A stretch of DNA of 64,000 bases from Ammoniphilus oxalaticus (lineage in GTDB: Bacteria > Bacillota > Bacilli > Aneurinibacillales > RAOX-1): NCBI RefSeq assembly GCF_003609605.1, contig NZ_MCHY01000001.1, positions 1 to 64,000 on the forward strand, given 5' to 3'. The notes under the pieces were generated by a model. The model saw nothing but the letters and a program-made list of their open reading frames with translations, was not told where the DNA came from and did not search any database. The stretch's first letter is position 1. Every line of letters begins with the position of its first letter. Both the position numbers and the translations under genes were made by a program. Shown piece by piece: positions 51,421-62,502 of the stretch.

Positions 51421-52563
51421 ATGCTATCAACGGCTCGAGCATTGAGAGGAGAGCTCTTTTGTTTTGCTCATGATTATGTAGAAGAAATATTTAAACATTC
51501 GCCTAATTACGAGTTTGTGTTTGATGAAAAGCGAACGGAAATGAAGGAAATGCTTCAGCAAGCATTGATGTTTGTGATGGAAGCGATTGAAGATAAATCA
51601 ATTGGGATGGAAGGTATTATTGCTTTTGCCCACAGCTATGCGGAACATTATATTATTTATTTTCACGATGCCGAATCATTCATTAGAGATTGCTCCGAGT
51701 TGAAACACCGATTTATACATCATATTATCTACCCTAATGTAAAAGGTGAAAAACTAGAGCGGGCGCTTGCAATTATGAATTGTTTTGTAGACGAGTTTCT
51801 CATTCGGATCTTGAAAGAAAAGCAATTTGAACTGGAAAGAATGGAAGTTGAGAAGTTCAACGCGATCGGTAACATGGCGTCTGGAATGGCCCATGAATTA
51901 CGGAACCCAATCACGAGCATTAAAGGTTTTTTGAAATTAATTTACGAATTACATCCGCATCCAGAAGAAATTCACCAATACTATACAATTATTGAGGATG
52001 AAGTGAAGCGACTTGACTATATTTTGGAACGCTTCTTATCATTGAGTAAACGAAAAAACGTGCCAATGAAACGAGAATTCGATAAAGTGGATGTTGCCCA
52101 GTTAATTGAACGCAGTATTTCGTTATTTGAATTTGAGTTTATTCGTTTAAGCATCGAACAAGATGTCCTAATTGAGCCCCGCGCGCTTGTTTTAGGAAAT
52201 GGCAAGGAACTTGAACAGACATTTATTAATATTATCAAAAACGCGTGTGAAGAGTTTCAAGTATCACCCGATCAAAAAAACAAAACATTGAAGATTTCTT
52301 GTATTGTTAAGCAAGATAGAATCTTTATTCTCTTCTTCAACAATGGGAATCCGATTAAGCCGGAGGCGGCAAAAGATATCTTCAATCCTTTTTTCACAAC
52401 GAAAGAGAGTGGGACAGGGCTAGGTTTAGCGATTTGCAAACAAATTATTGAAGCGCACGGCGGGAAAATTGTGATTTATCCGGAAGTGGACGGAACGGCA
52501 GTTGAAGTCCGCTTGCCAAGATATATCGGGGAATCCGATGAAGAAGAATGGCTAGAATCGTAA
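51421..52563 (+). CDS. Orphan soluble sensor histidine kinase
   Basis: Cytoplasmic histidine kinase without membrane segments. Residues 1-145 are an all-helical input region of unknown family; HisKA has the phospho-acceptor His158 in GMAHELRNPITSIKGF; HATPase_c follows with IINIIKNACEEF-type N box and GTGLGLAICKQIIEAHGG. No response regulator gene is adjacent, so it may feed a phosphorelay such as the Spo0F/Spo0A relay of spore formers. ATG 51421 follows AAGGGG. 380 residues. Confidence 0.88.
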   Translation: MLSTARALRGELFCFAHDYVEEIFKHSPNYEFVFDEKRTEMKEMLQQALMFVMEAIEDKSIGMEGIIAFAHSYAEHYIIYFHDAESFIRDCSELKHRFIHHIIYPNVKGEKLERALAIMNCFVDEFLIRILKEKQFELERMEVEKFNAIGNMASGMAHELRNPITSIKGFLKLIYELHPHPEEIHQYYTIIEDEVKRLDYILERFLSLSKRKNVPMKREFDKVDVAQLIERSISLFEFEFIRLSIEQDVLIEPRALVLGNGKELEQTFINIIKNACEEFQVSPDQKNKTLKISCIVKQDRIFILFFNNGNPIKPEAAKDIFNPFFTTKESGTGLGLAICKQIIEAHGGKIVIYPEVDGTAVEVRLPRYIGESDEEEWLES

Positions 52564-52576
52564 AGATTCTCACAAA

Positions 52577-53811
<1,235 letters not shown>

Positions 53812-53879
53812 CTAAATTACAGGAAGGACAACCTTTGGTCAACTGACTCAACTATAAAAGGAAGGGTAGCGAGCGCATC

Positions 53880-54452
53880 ATGAATCTTGACGTTGAAGAT
53901 ATTTTACAATGGATTGAAGCTTATCAACGCTTAGGCGTGATCGTGGCCTTTTTATTACCCGTCATCGAAGCCTTTATCCCCGCTCTTCCACTGATCGCAA
54001 TTGCAACGGGAAGCGCCGCGGCGTTTGGCCTATGGAAAGGATTTTTGTTTACCTGGCTTGGCGCTTGCGCAGGATCGATCCTTGTCTTTTGGCTTGTTAG
54101 AAAGTTAAGAGGCACACGAACGCATCTCTTTTTCAGGAAATACCGAACGATCGTGAAAACGACGAGTTGGTTTGAGAACCGTGGTTTTTCCGTGCTTTTT
54201 CTGTTACGATGCTTCCCTTTTTCTCCGTCCAGTTTAATCAATGTGCTAGCCGCATTATCGAGATTGCCGTTTCACACGTATTTTTGGGCGACTTTACTTG
54301 GCAAAGGAGTCATGATTTTTATTATCTCCTTTATCGGGGCGGATTTGCCCGCGATGTTGCGCGAACCATGGAAACTACTGTTTATCGCTTTGTTAATTGC
54401 AGCCTTATGGTTATTCGGTAAAAGGGTGGAAAAACAATACATATCAAGGTGA
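53880..54452 (+). CDS. VTT-domain (DedA/TVP38-like) membrane protein
   Basis: Inner-membrane protein of 190 residues with five to six helices. The VTT pattern is visible: IEAFIPALPLIAIATGSAAAFG with the re-entrant region, and RCFPFSPSSLINVLAALSRLPF. Family members (DedA, TVP38/TMEM64) take part in lipid flipping, including undecaprenyl phosphate recycling; the exact role here cannot be assigned. ATG 53880 follows GGAAGGG. Confidence 0.85.
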   Translation: MNLDVEDILQWIEAYQRLGVIVAFLLPVIEAFIPALPLIAIATGSAAAFGLWKGFLFTWLGACAGSILVFWLVRKLRGTRTHLFFRKYRTIVKTTSWFENRGFSVLFLLRCFPFSPSSLINVLAALSRLPFHTYFWATLLGKGVMIFIISFIGADLPAMLREPWKLLFIALLIAALWLFGKRVEKQYISR

Positions 54453-54462
54453 TCAGCTTAGT

Positions 54463-54491
54463 TTGACATAAAACGGATTGTTACATATAAT
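54463..54491 (+). promoter_or_regulatory. Sigma-A promoter of the metI SAM riboswitch
   Basis: Consensus hexamers TTGACA and TATAAT with exactly 17 bp spacing. The riboswitch begins about 30 bases downstream. Confidence 0.9.
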
Positions 54492-54521
54492 AACTGTGAT
54501 CAACAAGTTAACAAGTGAATG

Positions 54522-54699
54522 CTCTTATCAAGAGAAGGTGGAGGGACTGGCCCGATGATGCCCGGCAACCGACCTAATGAACGCTTCGCAACGTTTGTTA
54601 TGGCACGGTGCTAATTCCGACAAAATGAAGTTCATTTTGAGAGATAAGGGAACTGCGATGTAAACCCAGCTCCTTTCATCAGATGAAAGGAGCTTTTTA
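54522..54699 (+). promoter_or_regulatory. SAM-I riboswitch (S-box) with terminator
   Basis: CTCTTATCAAGAGAAGGTGGAGGGA starts the aptamer in the classic S-box way (read in parts), followed by GCCCGATGATGCCCGGCAACC and the closing GAGATAAGGG. The terminator AGCTCCTTTCA/TGAAAGGAGCT (54668-54694) plus T-run follows. SAM binding should stop transcription before metI. Confidence 0.96.
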
Positions 54700-54749
54700 G
54701 TTTGTAGTTAAGCAAAATAGCGATAGATGGCATAGGGGGAGGACATAAA

Positions 54750-55871
54750 GTGGATTTAGAAACGATTTTAGCTCAGATCGGTAATCGCAAAGAAAAGAAA
54801 ACAGGGGCGATTAGCTTTCCTGTCACTTTTTCAACGGCGTATTTGCACCCAGGATTAGGTGAAAGCACCGGCTTTGATTACATACGCACGAAAAACCCAA
54901 CGCGCGTTGTTTTGGAAGAGGCGATCGCTGAAATTGAAGGCGGTGATCAAGGGTTTGCGTTTAGTTCGGGAATGGCGGCAATTCAAATTTTGTTTGGCCT
55001 ATTTAAGCCGGGGGATCATATCATCGCTACGCATGACTTATACGGCGGATCTTACCGTTTGTTTGAACAAGTCTGGCGACGATTTGGAATTACGTGTAGT
55101 TACCACGACATTCGCGATGGCGCGGATTTACGCGATCACCTTCGTCCAGAAACGGCTGCCGTGTTTATCGAGACACCGAGCAACCCGATGATGATCACAG
55201 TTGATACGGAAAGCATAGCTGCGGTGGCGAAAGAGCATGGGGCATTAACGATTGTGGACAACACGTTTTTGACGCCATATTACCAAAGGCCAATCGAACA
55301 AGGGGCGGACATCGTGTTGCACAGCGCCACCAAGTACCTAGGCGGCCATAACGATGTGCTAGCAGGCTTAGTCGTCACAAAAGGCAAGGAGCTATCGGAA
55401 GAAATGGCCTTTCAGCAAAACACGAGCGGAGCCGTGTTGTCGCCTATGGATAGTTGGTTGTTAATTCGCGGTATGAAAACGTTGTCGTTACGAATGGAAA
55501 AGCATACAGAGAACGCGAAGCAGTTGGTTTCCTTCTTGGAAGGTCATTCGTTCGTCGAAGATGTGCTTTATGCGGGTGTTGGCGGGATGATCTCGTTCCG
55601 AGTTAAAGACGCGGCAATGGTTGCCCCGATTTTGAAAAATTTAAAGTTAATTTCTTTTGCGGAAAGTTTAGGCGGGGTTGAAAGTTTGATGACGTACCCT
55701 GCGGTACAAACGCATGCGGATATTCCAGAGGAGATTCGCCAAAGAGTCGGTGTGTGTGATCGCTTGCTGCGTATTTCAACGGGAATCGAGAGCGCCCACG
55801 ATCTTCAGCAAGATTTGGAGCAAGCTTTGCAAGCTGCGTCCCATGTGTTGAAACAGGCGTCTGTCGAATAA
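54750..55871 (+). CDS. metI: Cystathionine gamma-synthase / O-acetylhomoserine thiolyase
   Basis: Pyridoxal-phosphate enzyme of methionine synthesis that joins an activated homoserine to cysteine or sulfide. Cys/Met metabolism family: YIRTKNPTRVVLEEAIAEIEGG, then the PLP lysine in LHSATKYLGGHNDVLAG. 373 residues, the length of B. subtilis MetI. GTG 54750 after GGGGGAGGA. In B. subtilis metC follows; here it does not. Controlled by the SAM riboswitch. Confidence 0.94.
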   Translation: MDLETILAQIGNRKEKKTGAISFPVTFSTAYLHPGLGESTGFDYIRTKNPTRVVLEEAIAEIEGGDQGFAFSSGMAAIQILFGLFKPGDHIIATHDLYGGSYRLFEQVWRRFGITCSYHDIRDGADLRDHLRPETAAVFIETPSNPMMITVDTESIAAVAKEHGALTIVDNTFLTPYYQRPIEQGADIVLHSATKYLGGHNDVLAGLVVTKGKELSEEMAFQQNTSGAVLSPMDSWLLIRGMKTLSLRMEKHTENAKQLVSFLEGHSFVEDVLYAGVGGMISFRVKDAAMVAPILKNLKLISFAESLGGVESLMTYPAVQTHADIPEEIRQRVGVCDRLLRISTGIESAHDLQQDLEQALQAASHVLKQASVE

Positions 55872-55889
55872 TCGTTAAAACCGCATGGC

Positions 55890-55919
55890 TTGCAAAAAGA
55901 GGTTAGATTCGCGTAAAAT
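55890..55919 (+). promoter_or_regulatory. Candidate promoter of the trpS T-box transcript
   Basis: TTGCAA and TAAAAT with 18 bp spacing, between the metI stop and the T-box. Confidence 0.45.
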
Positions 55920-55954
55920 AAAAAAAAGATAAATACACGGCTATGAAGAAGAAG

Positions 55955-57248
<1,294 letters not shown>

Positions 57249-57329
57249 GAAAAAGTCTATTTTATCCAGCATTGCGCAGAGTTGCATGGTTCAAACTAAA
57301 GGTATCTCTGCCAAGAAGAGGTGATATAG

Positions 57330-57662
57330 ATGAGCAAGCGTCAAAAAGAGCTGGAAAAGAAAAATCCACATCAGATACATGGACCTTCAAAAGACAATGT
57401 TCCCGTCGAACAAACAGAACCGTTTGTCAATGAATTCGGTGTCGTGATCGGGGATCATTTTTATGATTCCGCGCATTCCCCGTTAAATAACTGGAATGTG
57501 GACGTGGACCCCGCGATTATGGCGGGTGATCAATGGGTTCATCCGACGAACGATATCGGTTGGAACACGGCTGAAAATCAGGAGTTGCTGGAAAACGGTC
57601 TTCCGTCGCAAGGGGCTCCTTTCATGCACCCAACCAAAGATGTCGGGTACCGTCGGGATTAG
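57330..57662 (+). CDS. DUF3905-like protein
   Basis: A 110-residue hydrophilic protein with NEFGVVIGDHFYDS, DPAIMAGDQWVHP and FMHPTKDVGY segments, a pattern I associate with DUF3905 of Bacillus spore formers; function unknown. ATG 57330 follows AGAAGAGGTG. Own terminator follows. Confidence 0.65.
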   Translation: MSKRQKELEKKNPHQIHGPSKDNVPVEQTEPFVNEFGVVIGDHFYDSAHSPLNNWNVDVDPAIMAGDQWVHPTNDIGWNTAENQELLENGLPSQGAPFMHPTKDVGYRRD

Positions 57663-57670
57663 AAACGAGC

Positions 57671-57707
57671 AAAACGGGCTGGCGCCGCAGAATCCAGCCC
57701 GTTTTTT
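57671..57707 (+). terminator. Terminator of the DUF3905-like gene
   Basis: AAAACGGGCTGG pairs with CCAGCCCGTTTT. Confidence 0.9.
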
Positions 57708-57728
57708 TAAAAAGGGAGGCGCGCTTCG

Positions 57729-59030
57729 TTGAGAATGGTCGACATTATTGAGAAAAAGAGAGATGGTCAACAACTGTCGCAGGCGGAAATTGAGTTTTTG
57801 ATCAAGGGCTATACCGAAGATAAGATTCCAGATTATCAAATTTCCGCGTGGGCGATGGCCGTTTACTTTCAGGGGATGTCCGCGCGTGAAACCGCAGATT
57901 TAACAATAGCGATGGCGGACTCGGGCGAGCGGGTGGACTTGAGCGCAATTAAAGGAATAAAAGTAGACAAACATAGTACGGGCGGGGTCGGTGACACGAC
58001 GACACTTGTGTTGGGACCGCTTGTCGCCGCCGCGGGGGCTCCTGTCGCTAAGATGTCGGGAAGAGGGCTCGGACATACAGGGGGCACCATCGATAAACTT
58101 GAGGCGATCCCAGGCTTTCATATTTCGTTAGGCAATGATCAGTTTTTAGAAAATGTGAACAAACTAAAATTAGCAGTTGTCGGTCAAAGCGGTAATTTAA
58201 CACCCGCCGATAAAAAACTTTATGAATTGCGTGATGTGACGGGAACGATTAACTCCATCCCAATGATTGCCTCTTCCATTATGAGCAAGAAAATCGCTTC
58301 GGGCGCTGACGCGATTGTGTTAGATGTAAAAACGGGCAACGGCGCCTTTATGAAGTCGCTGCAAGACTCTGAAGCATTGGCCCAGACGATGGTTGAGATT
58401 GGCAATCGGGTCGGTCGAAAAACAGTCGCTCTGATTAGCAATATGGACCAACCGTTAGGTTTTGCGATCGGCAATGCGTTGGAAGTAAGGGAAGCAATTG
58501 AAACATTGCAAGGCAGGGGTCCCGCTGATTTAACGGAACTGTGTCTCGCGCTGGGGGCGCATATGGTTGTGTTAGCGGAAAAAGCGGAAAACTATGACCA
58601 AGCGTATGAACGACTCCAAACCATGTTGACGACAGGCGAGGCGATCGATACGTTTAAGAAATTCGTTGTGGCCCAAGGCGGCGATCCCGGGATTGTGGAT
58701 CATCCGCAACGATTGGCCCAGACAGCTTATCAGTTTGATGTGAAGGCAACCGAATCGGGCTATGTTGAGGCGATTGCCGCCGAGGAAATCGGGCGGATTG
58801 CGATGATGCTGGGGGCCGGTCGTCAAACGAAAGAGGACGCGATCGATTTGGCGGTCGGTGTGATGCTAGCTAAAAAAGTGGGCGATCATGTGACTCCTGG
58901 TGACACGTTAGCGACGTTATATGCCAATCAGCAACAAGATCAAGCTTTAGCGCAAAGGACTTTACAGGCGTTTCGATTTAGTCCGCAGCCGATTCAAGTT
59001 CCGAAACTGATTCAACAAGTGATCCGTTAA
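57729..59030 (+). CDS. pdp: Pyrimidine-nucleoside phosphorylase
   Basis: Phosphorolysis of uridine, deoxyuridine and thymidine for nucleoside salvage. Glycosyltransferase family 3 fold with [17 protein letters not shown] (phosphate site) and [14 protein letters not shown]-terminal domain with [15 protein letters not shown]. 433 residues, normal. TTG 57729 is nine bases after GGGAGG; ATG 57735 is two codons on. No deoC or nupG follows, unlike the B. subtilis deo region. Confidence 0.95.
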   Translation: MRMVDIIEKKRDGQQLSQAEIEFLIKGYTEDKIPDYQISAWAMAVYFQGMSARETADLTIAMADSGERVDLSAIKGIKVDKHSTGGVGDTTTLVLGPLVAAAGAPVAKMSGRGLGHTGGTIDKLEAIPGFHISLGNDQFLENVNKLKLAVVGQSGNLTPADKKLYELRDVTGTINSIPMIASSIMSKKIASGADAIVLDVKTGNGAFMKSLQDSEALAQTMVEIGNRVGRKTVALISNMDQPLGFAIGNALEVREAIETLQGRGPADLTELCLALGAHMVVLAEKAENYDQAYERLQTMLTTGEAIDTFKKFVVAQGGDPGIVDHPQRLAQTAYQFDVKATESGYVEAIAAEEIGRIAMMLGAGRQTKEDAIDLAVGVMLAKKVGDHVTPGDTLATLYANQQQDQALAQRTLQAFRFSPQPIQVPKLIQQVIR

Positions 59031-59097
59031 CCCTTTCTTACGCGTCAAACAAGGTGTATAATCAAACATTATGCAACTTCGGAATAGGAGAATAGAG

Positions 59098-60294
59098 ATG
59101 TCAAAATTGAACAATATTGAGCTCATTGCAACCTCCACATTTGGTCTGGAAGCAGTCGTGGGGGAGGAAGTCCGCGAGCTCGGATACACGGATGTTCGTG
59201 TGGAAAATGGAAAGGTGACTTTTCGTTCAGATTTGAGCGCAATTCCCCGCGCCAACCTCTGGCTTCGATCCGCTGATCGGATTCGCTTAAAAGTGGGGGA
59301 ATTCCAGGCGCGCACCTTCGATGAACTTTTTGAACAAACGAAAAAATTGCCCTGGTCAGACTGGCTTCCGAAAAACGCCTGTTTTCCAGTCGATGGAAGA
59401 TCGGTCAAATCAACCCTTTTTAGCGTGTCCGATTGTCAAGCGATTGTGAAAAAAGCGATTGTAGACCATATGCAAGGAACGTATAATCAAAGTTGGTTTG
59501 AGGAAGATGGCCCGTTATATCGGATTGAGGTTGCCCTACTAAAAGACGTCGCTACACTAACAATCGATACGAGCGGGGTGGCGCTTCATAAACGAGGATA
59601 CCGTGGTTTGATCGGCGGGGCTCCCTTAAAAGAAACGATGGCTGCCGCTCTAATTCGCTTGTCGAGATGGAATCCCGACACGACGTTGATCGATCCATTT
59701 TGCGGATCAGGCACAATTCCAATTGAAGCGGCATTGATTGGTCAAAACGTGGCGCCTGGCATGAATCGCGAATTCGCTTCAGAACACTGGCCCGTCATCC
59801 CAAAAGAGCTGTGGAGACAGGCCCGTATGGAAACGCATGATTTAGCTAATTATGATCGTCCACTTGAGATTATCGGCACCGATATTGACGATGAAGTGTT
59901 AAAAGTCGCTCGGCTCAACGCCGAAGAAGCGATGGTTAATGATGCGATCCATTTTCAACGGATGGACGTTTCGCAAGTTCGTTCATCTAAAAAGTACGGG
60001 AAGATCATTTGCAATCCTCCATATGGCGAGAGGCTGGGTGAACAGCAAGAAATAGAACGCATGTATCAGAAAATGGGAGACGTATTCCAAGCGCTTGATA
60101 CATGGTCGTTTTATGTACTGACCTCAAATGAAAATTTCGAGCGTATTATCGGCAAGAAAGCATCTAGAAAGAGAAAATTATTCAACGGAAATCTTAAAGT
60201 CGATTATTATCAATTTTTTGGCCCGCGTCCACCGCGACCAAACAGAGAAGGAGAACGGAGAAGTGGAAGAGTTCTTTCGGAGACGGCGAAATAG
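59098..60294 (+). CDS. THUMP-domain class I RNA methyltransferase (RlmL/YpsC-like)
   Basis: Probably methylates guanine N2 in 23S rRNA. Residues about 45-160 form the THUMP RNA-binding domain; the Rossmann methyltransferase part has IDPFCGSGTIPIEAA (SAM binding) and the catalytic CNPPYG. 398 residues, like B. subtilis YpsC (RlmKL first half). ATG 59098 follows AGGAG at seven bases. Its C-terminal end is overlapped by a small gene starting at 60263. Confidence 0.92.
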   Translation: MSKLNNIELIATSTFGLEAVVGEEVRELGYTDVRVENGKVTFRSDLSAIPRANLWLRSADRIRLKVGEFQARTFDELFEQTKKLPWSDWLPKNACFPVDGRSVKSTLFSVSDCQAIVKKAIVDHMQGTYNQSWFEEDGPLYRIEVALLKDVATLTIDTSGVALHKRGYRGLIGGAPLKETMAAALIRLSRWNPDTTLIDPFCGSGTIPIEAALIGQNVAPGMNREFASEHWPVIPKELWRQARMETHDLANYDRPLEIIGTDIDDEVLKVARLNAEEAMVNDAIHFQRMDVSQVRSSKKYGKIICNPPYGERLGEQQEIERMYQKMGDVFQALDTWSFYVLTSNENFERIIGKKASRKRKLFNGNLKVDYYQFFGPRPPRPNREGERRSGRVLSETAK

Positions 60295-60382
60295 CAAACC
60301 TTTATATTATGTCATGCTCGTCTTCATCTTACTGGGGATCTTGCTGATCGGATTCGGTGTATGGTTCGTGATTAATTTTTAG
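60263..60382 (+). CDS. Small single-pass membrane protein overlapping the RNA methyltransferase gene
   Basis: GTG 60263 is preceded by AAGGAG at nine bases and lies inside the end of the methyltransferase gene in another frame. The 39-residue product starts with a basic MEEFFRRRRNSK and continues into one membrane helix (YVMLVFILLGILLIGFGVWFV). Overlap by 32 bases suggests translational coupling. Function unknown. Confidence 0.65.
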   Translation: MEEFFRRRRNSKPLYYVMLVFILLGILLIGFGVWFVINF

Positions 60383-60456
60383 GATCAAAAATAGCAGTCG
60401 AATGGAAAACGAGTCAGTTTCTCCACGACTGCTATTCATTTGTTAGCGCAAGCGCA

Positions 60457-60794
60457 GAAACTCCGCTTATTTTTGTCTAGGTTGGCGAAAACGGGTTAAT
60501 TCCGCGATCCTCGGCGCGCTTGTGTGGAAATAGTCGGAGAAACTCCGCTTATTTTTGTCTAGGTTGGAAAAAACGGGTTAATTCTGCCATCCACGGCGCG
60601 GTTGTGTGGAAATAGTCGGAGAAACTCCGCTTATTTTTGTCTAGGTTGGCAAAATTGGGTTAATTCCGCCAACCACGGCGCGGTTGTGTGGAAATAGTCG
60701 GAGAAACTCCGCTTATTTTTGTCTAGGTTGGCAAAATTGGGTTAATTCCGCCAACCACGGCGCGCTTGTGTGGAAATAGTCGGAGAAACTCCGC
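60457..60794 (+). repeat. Tandem repeat, four 82-bp units plus partial
   Basis: Unit starts at 60457, 60539, 60621 and 60703, each 82 bp, plus a truncated fifth start at 60785. Units begin GAAACTCCGCTTATTTTTGT. Units 3 and 4 are nearly identical; units 1 and 2 differ mostly in the centre. Each unit can form several small hairpins (CGGAG/CTCCG across the junction, GTTGGC/GCCAAC, CCAC/GTGG). The period is not a multiple of three, so it is non-coding. It fills the space between the small membrane gene and the end of zwf. Confidence 0.92.
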
Positions 60795-60817
60795 CTAGTT
60801 CTGTATCCACTATCCCC

Positions 60818-62383
60818 TTACGATTCTAGATTGGGTTGGTCCTGTAGTACCTGAAAAAAAGGGGCTTTTGCAAAATGGATCGTTGGCAGTTCTTGCTCAC
60901 CGACAGGCCACCAATGAAAGCCGTTTTGTTCAAGCAACTGGTGGGATTCTTTCGGTGGACCCCAGCTTCCCGCTGAATAAGATACGAGTTCGACTTTGTC
61001 TTCTTTAAAAGCGGTTGAGATTGGATCGATAAAATCCCAAGCGAGGGCAACCTCATCCCAACGTGTAAAGTAAGTGGAATCCCCGCCCAAACAATCGTGT
61101 AATAATCGCTCATACGCTTCTGGTGAATTCACGCCACCTTCGCAATTCTGACAGAAGTCGACTGCGATGGGGGATACACTTCCATCTGTTCCAGGCTTTT
61201 TGGCATTGATCTTGAAGTAGATGCCCTCATACGGGAAAATACGGATACTGAGTAAGTTCGGTTCCAAATTCCCATGTTGATTAAAATAGAGATTTTCGGG
61301 CACATTTTTAAACTCCACAACGATTTCGGTTGATTTAAGCGGCATTCGTTTTCCGGTACGAATATAAAAAGGAACCCCCGCCCAACGGAAATTATCAACG
61401 AACAAACGCGCGGCGACAAATGTGTCGGTCATGGAACTGGGGTCGACATCCTCTTCTTCCCGATACCCTTTATATTCGCCAAACCGTGTATATTGTCCGC
61501 GAATAATATGATCCTTCACCTCGTCAACTGAATAGGTTCGCAGCGAGCGGAGGACCTTCACTTTTTCATCGCGGGTCGCTTCTTTTTGCAAACTACTCGG
61601 CGGTTCCATCGCAATCATCATTAGCATTTGCAGCATGTGATTTTGGGCCATGTCCCGTAGAGCGCCCGCCTGTTCATAATACCCGCCGCGGTCTTCGACA
61701 CCGACCGTTTCGCTTGATGTAATTTGCACATTGGCAATGTATTTATTGTTCCACAACGGTTCGAATAATGAATTTGCAAACCGAATTACTTCGATATTTT
61801 GGACCATTTCTTTGCCAAGGTAGTGATCGATACGGTAGATTTCTTCTTCTTCAAAAACGGCTCGGATTTCTCGATTCAACTTTTCAGCTGAGCTCCGATC
61901 GTGACCAAATGGTTTTTCAATGAGTAGTCGTTTCCAGCCATCGGTTTCAACGAGTCGGCTATTTTTTAAATTTGCGGACACCGAACTAAACAGTTCGGGA
62001 GCAATCGCCAAGTAAAAGGCCCGATTTTGGGGAATGTCTTTTTCGGACTCTCGTTGCTCTACAACTTCTCTCAACTTCTCATAGTGTTCCGCTTCAGTAA
62101 GATTAACTTGGGCATAATTCAAATGGGCGCAAAAAGAATTCCATTGCTGTTCATCATGCGCTTGATACCCGCCAAACTCTTTTAGCGCCTGTAACACAAA
62201 TTCCCGAAAAGTTTCTTGTGAAAAATCTCGACGAGCGACGCCGATGATTGCAAACGAGGGTGGCAGCATCTCGCGCTTAAACAGATTAAACAGGGCGGGA
62301 AACAATTTTCGCCTCGATAGATCGCCTGTTGCCCCAAATAAAATAATTGTTGCGGGGTCTAGCTTTAAGGTTTGTAGTCGCAT
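60818..62383 (-). CDS. zwf: Glucose-6-phosphate 1-dehydrogenase
   Basis: First step of the oxidative pentose phosphate pathway, giving NADPH. IILFGATGDLSRRKLFPAL at the N-terminus (cofactor binding) and EIYRIDHYLGKEMVQN, with the substrate-binding lysine and catalytic histidine nearby. 521 residues, within the normal range. ATG 62383. Its 3' end faces the tandem repeats and no terminator is evident; neither pgl nor gnd is adjacent. Confidence 0.96.
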   Translation of the reverse strand: MRLQTLKLDPATIILFGATGDLSRRKLFPALFNLFKREMLPPSFAIIGVARRDFSQETFREFVLQALKEFGGYQAHDEQQWNSFCAHLNYAQVNLTEAEHYEKLREVVEQRESEKDIPQNRAFYLAIAPELFSSVSANLKNSRLVETDGWKRLLIEKPFGHDRSSAEKLNREIRAVFEEEEIYRIDHYLGKEMVQNIEVIRFANSLFEPLWNNKYIANVQITSSETVGVEDRGGYYEQAGALRDMAQNHMLQMLMMIAMEPPSSLQKEATRDEKVKVLRSLRTYSVDEVKDHIIRGQYTRFGEYKGYREEEDVDPSSMTDTFVAARLFVDNFRWAGVPFYIRTGKRMPLKSTEIVVEFKNVPENLYFNQHGNLEPNLLSIRIFPYEGIYFKINAKKPGTDGSVSPIAVDFCQNCEGGVNSPEAYERLLHDCLGGDSTYFTRWDEVALAWDFIDPISTAFKEDKVELVSYSAGSWGPPKESHQLLEQNGFHWWPVGEQELPTIHFAKAPFFQVLQDQPNLES

Positions 62384-62419
62384 AGTTCATTCCTCCGTTA
62401 CCAATAGATCTTCTTATTT

Positions 62420-62449
62420 ATTATTCCAACCGCTCTCGTTTTATATCAA
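62420..62449 (-). promoter_or_regulatory. Candidate zwf promoter
   Basis: On the minus strand TTGATA and AATAAT are separated by 18 bp, about 37 bp before the zwf start. Confidence 0.45.
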
Positions 62450-62502
62450 CTAAATACGTTATAATGAAAGGAAAATGAAGAAGGAACGAGTGGACGATTC
62501 GA

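Noticed and set aside
60457-60794. CRISPR array
   Set aside because: The repeated unit is the whole 82 bp; there are no short identical repeats with unrelated spacers of constant length, and no cas genes nearby.
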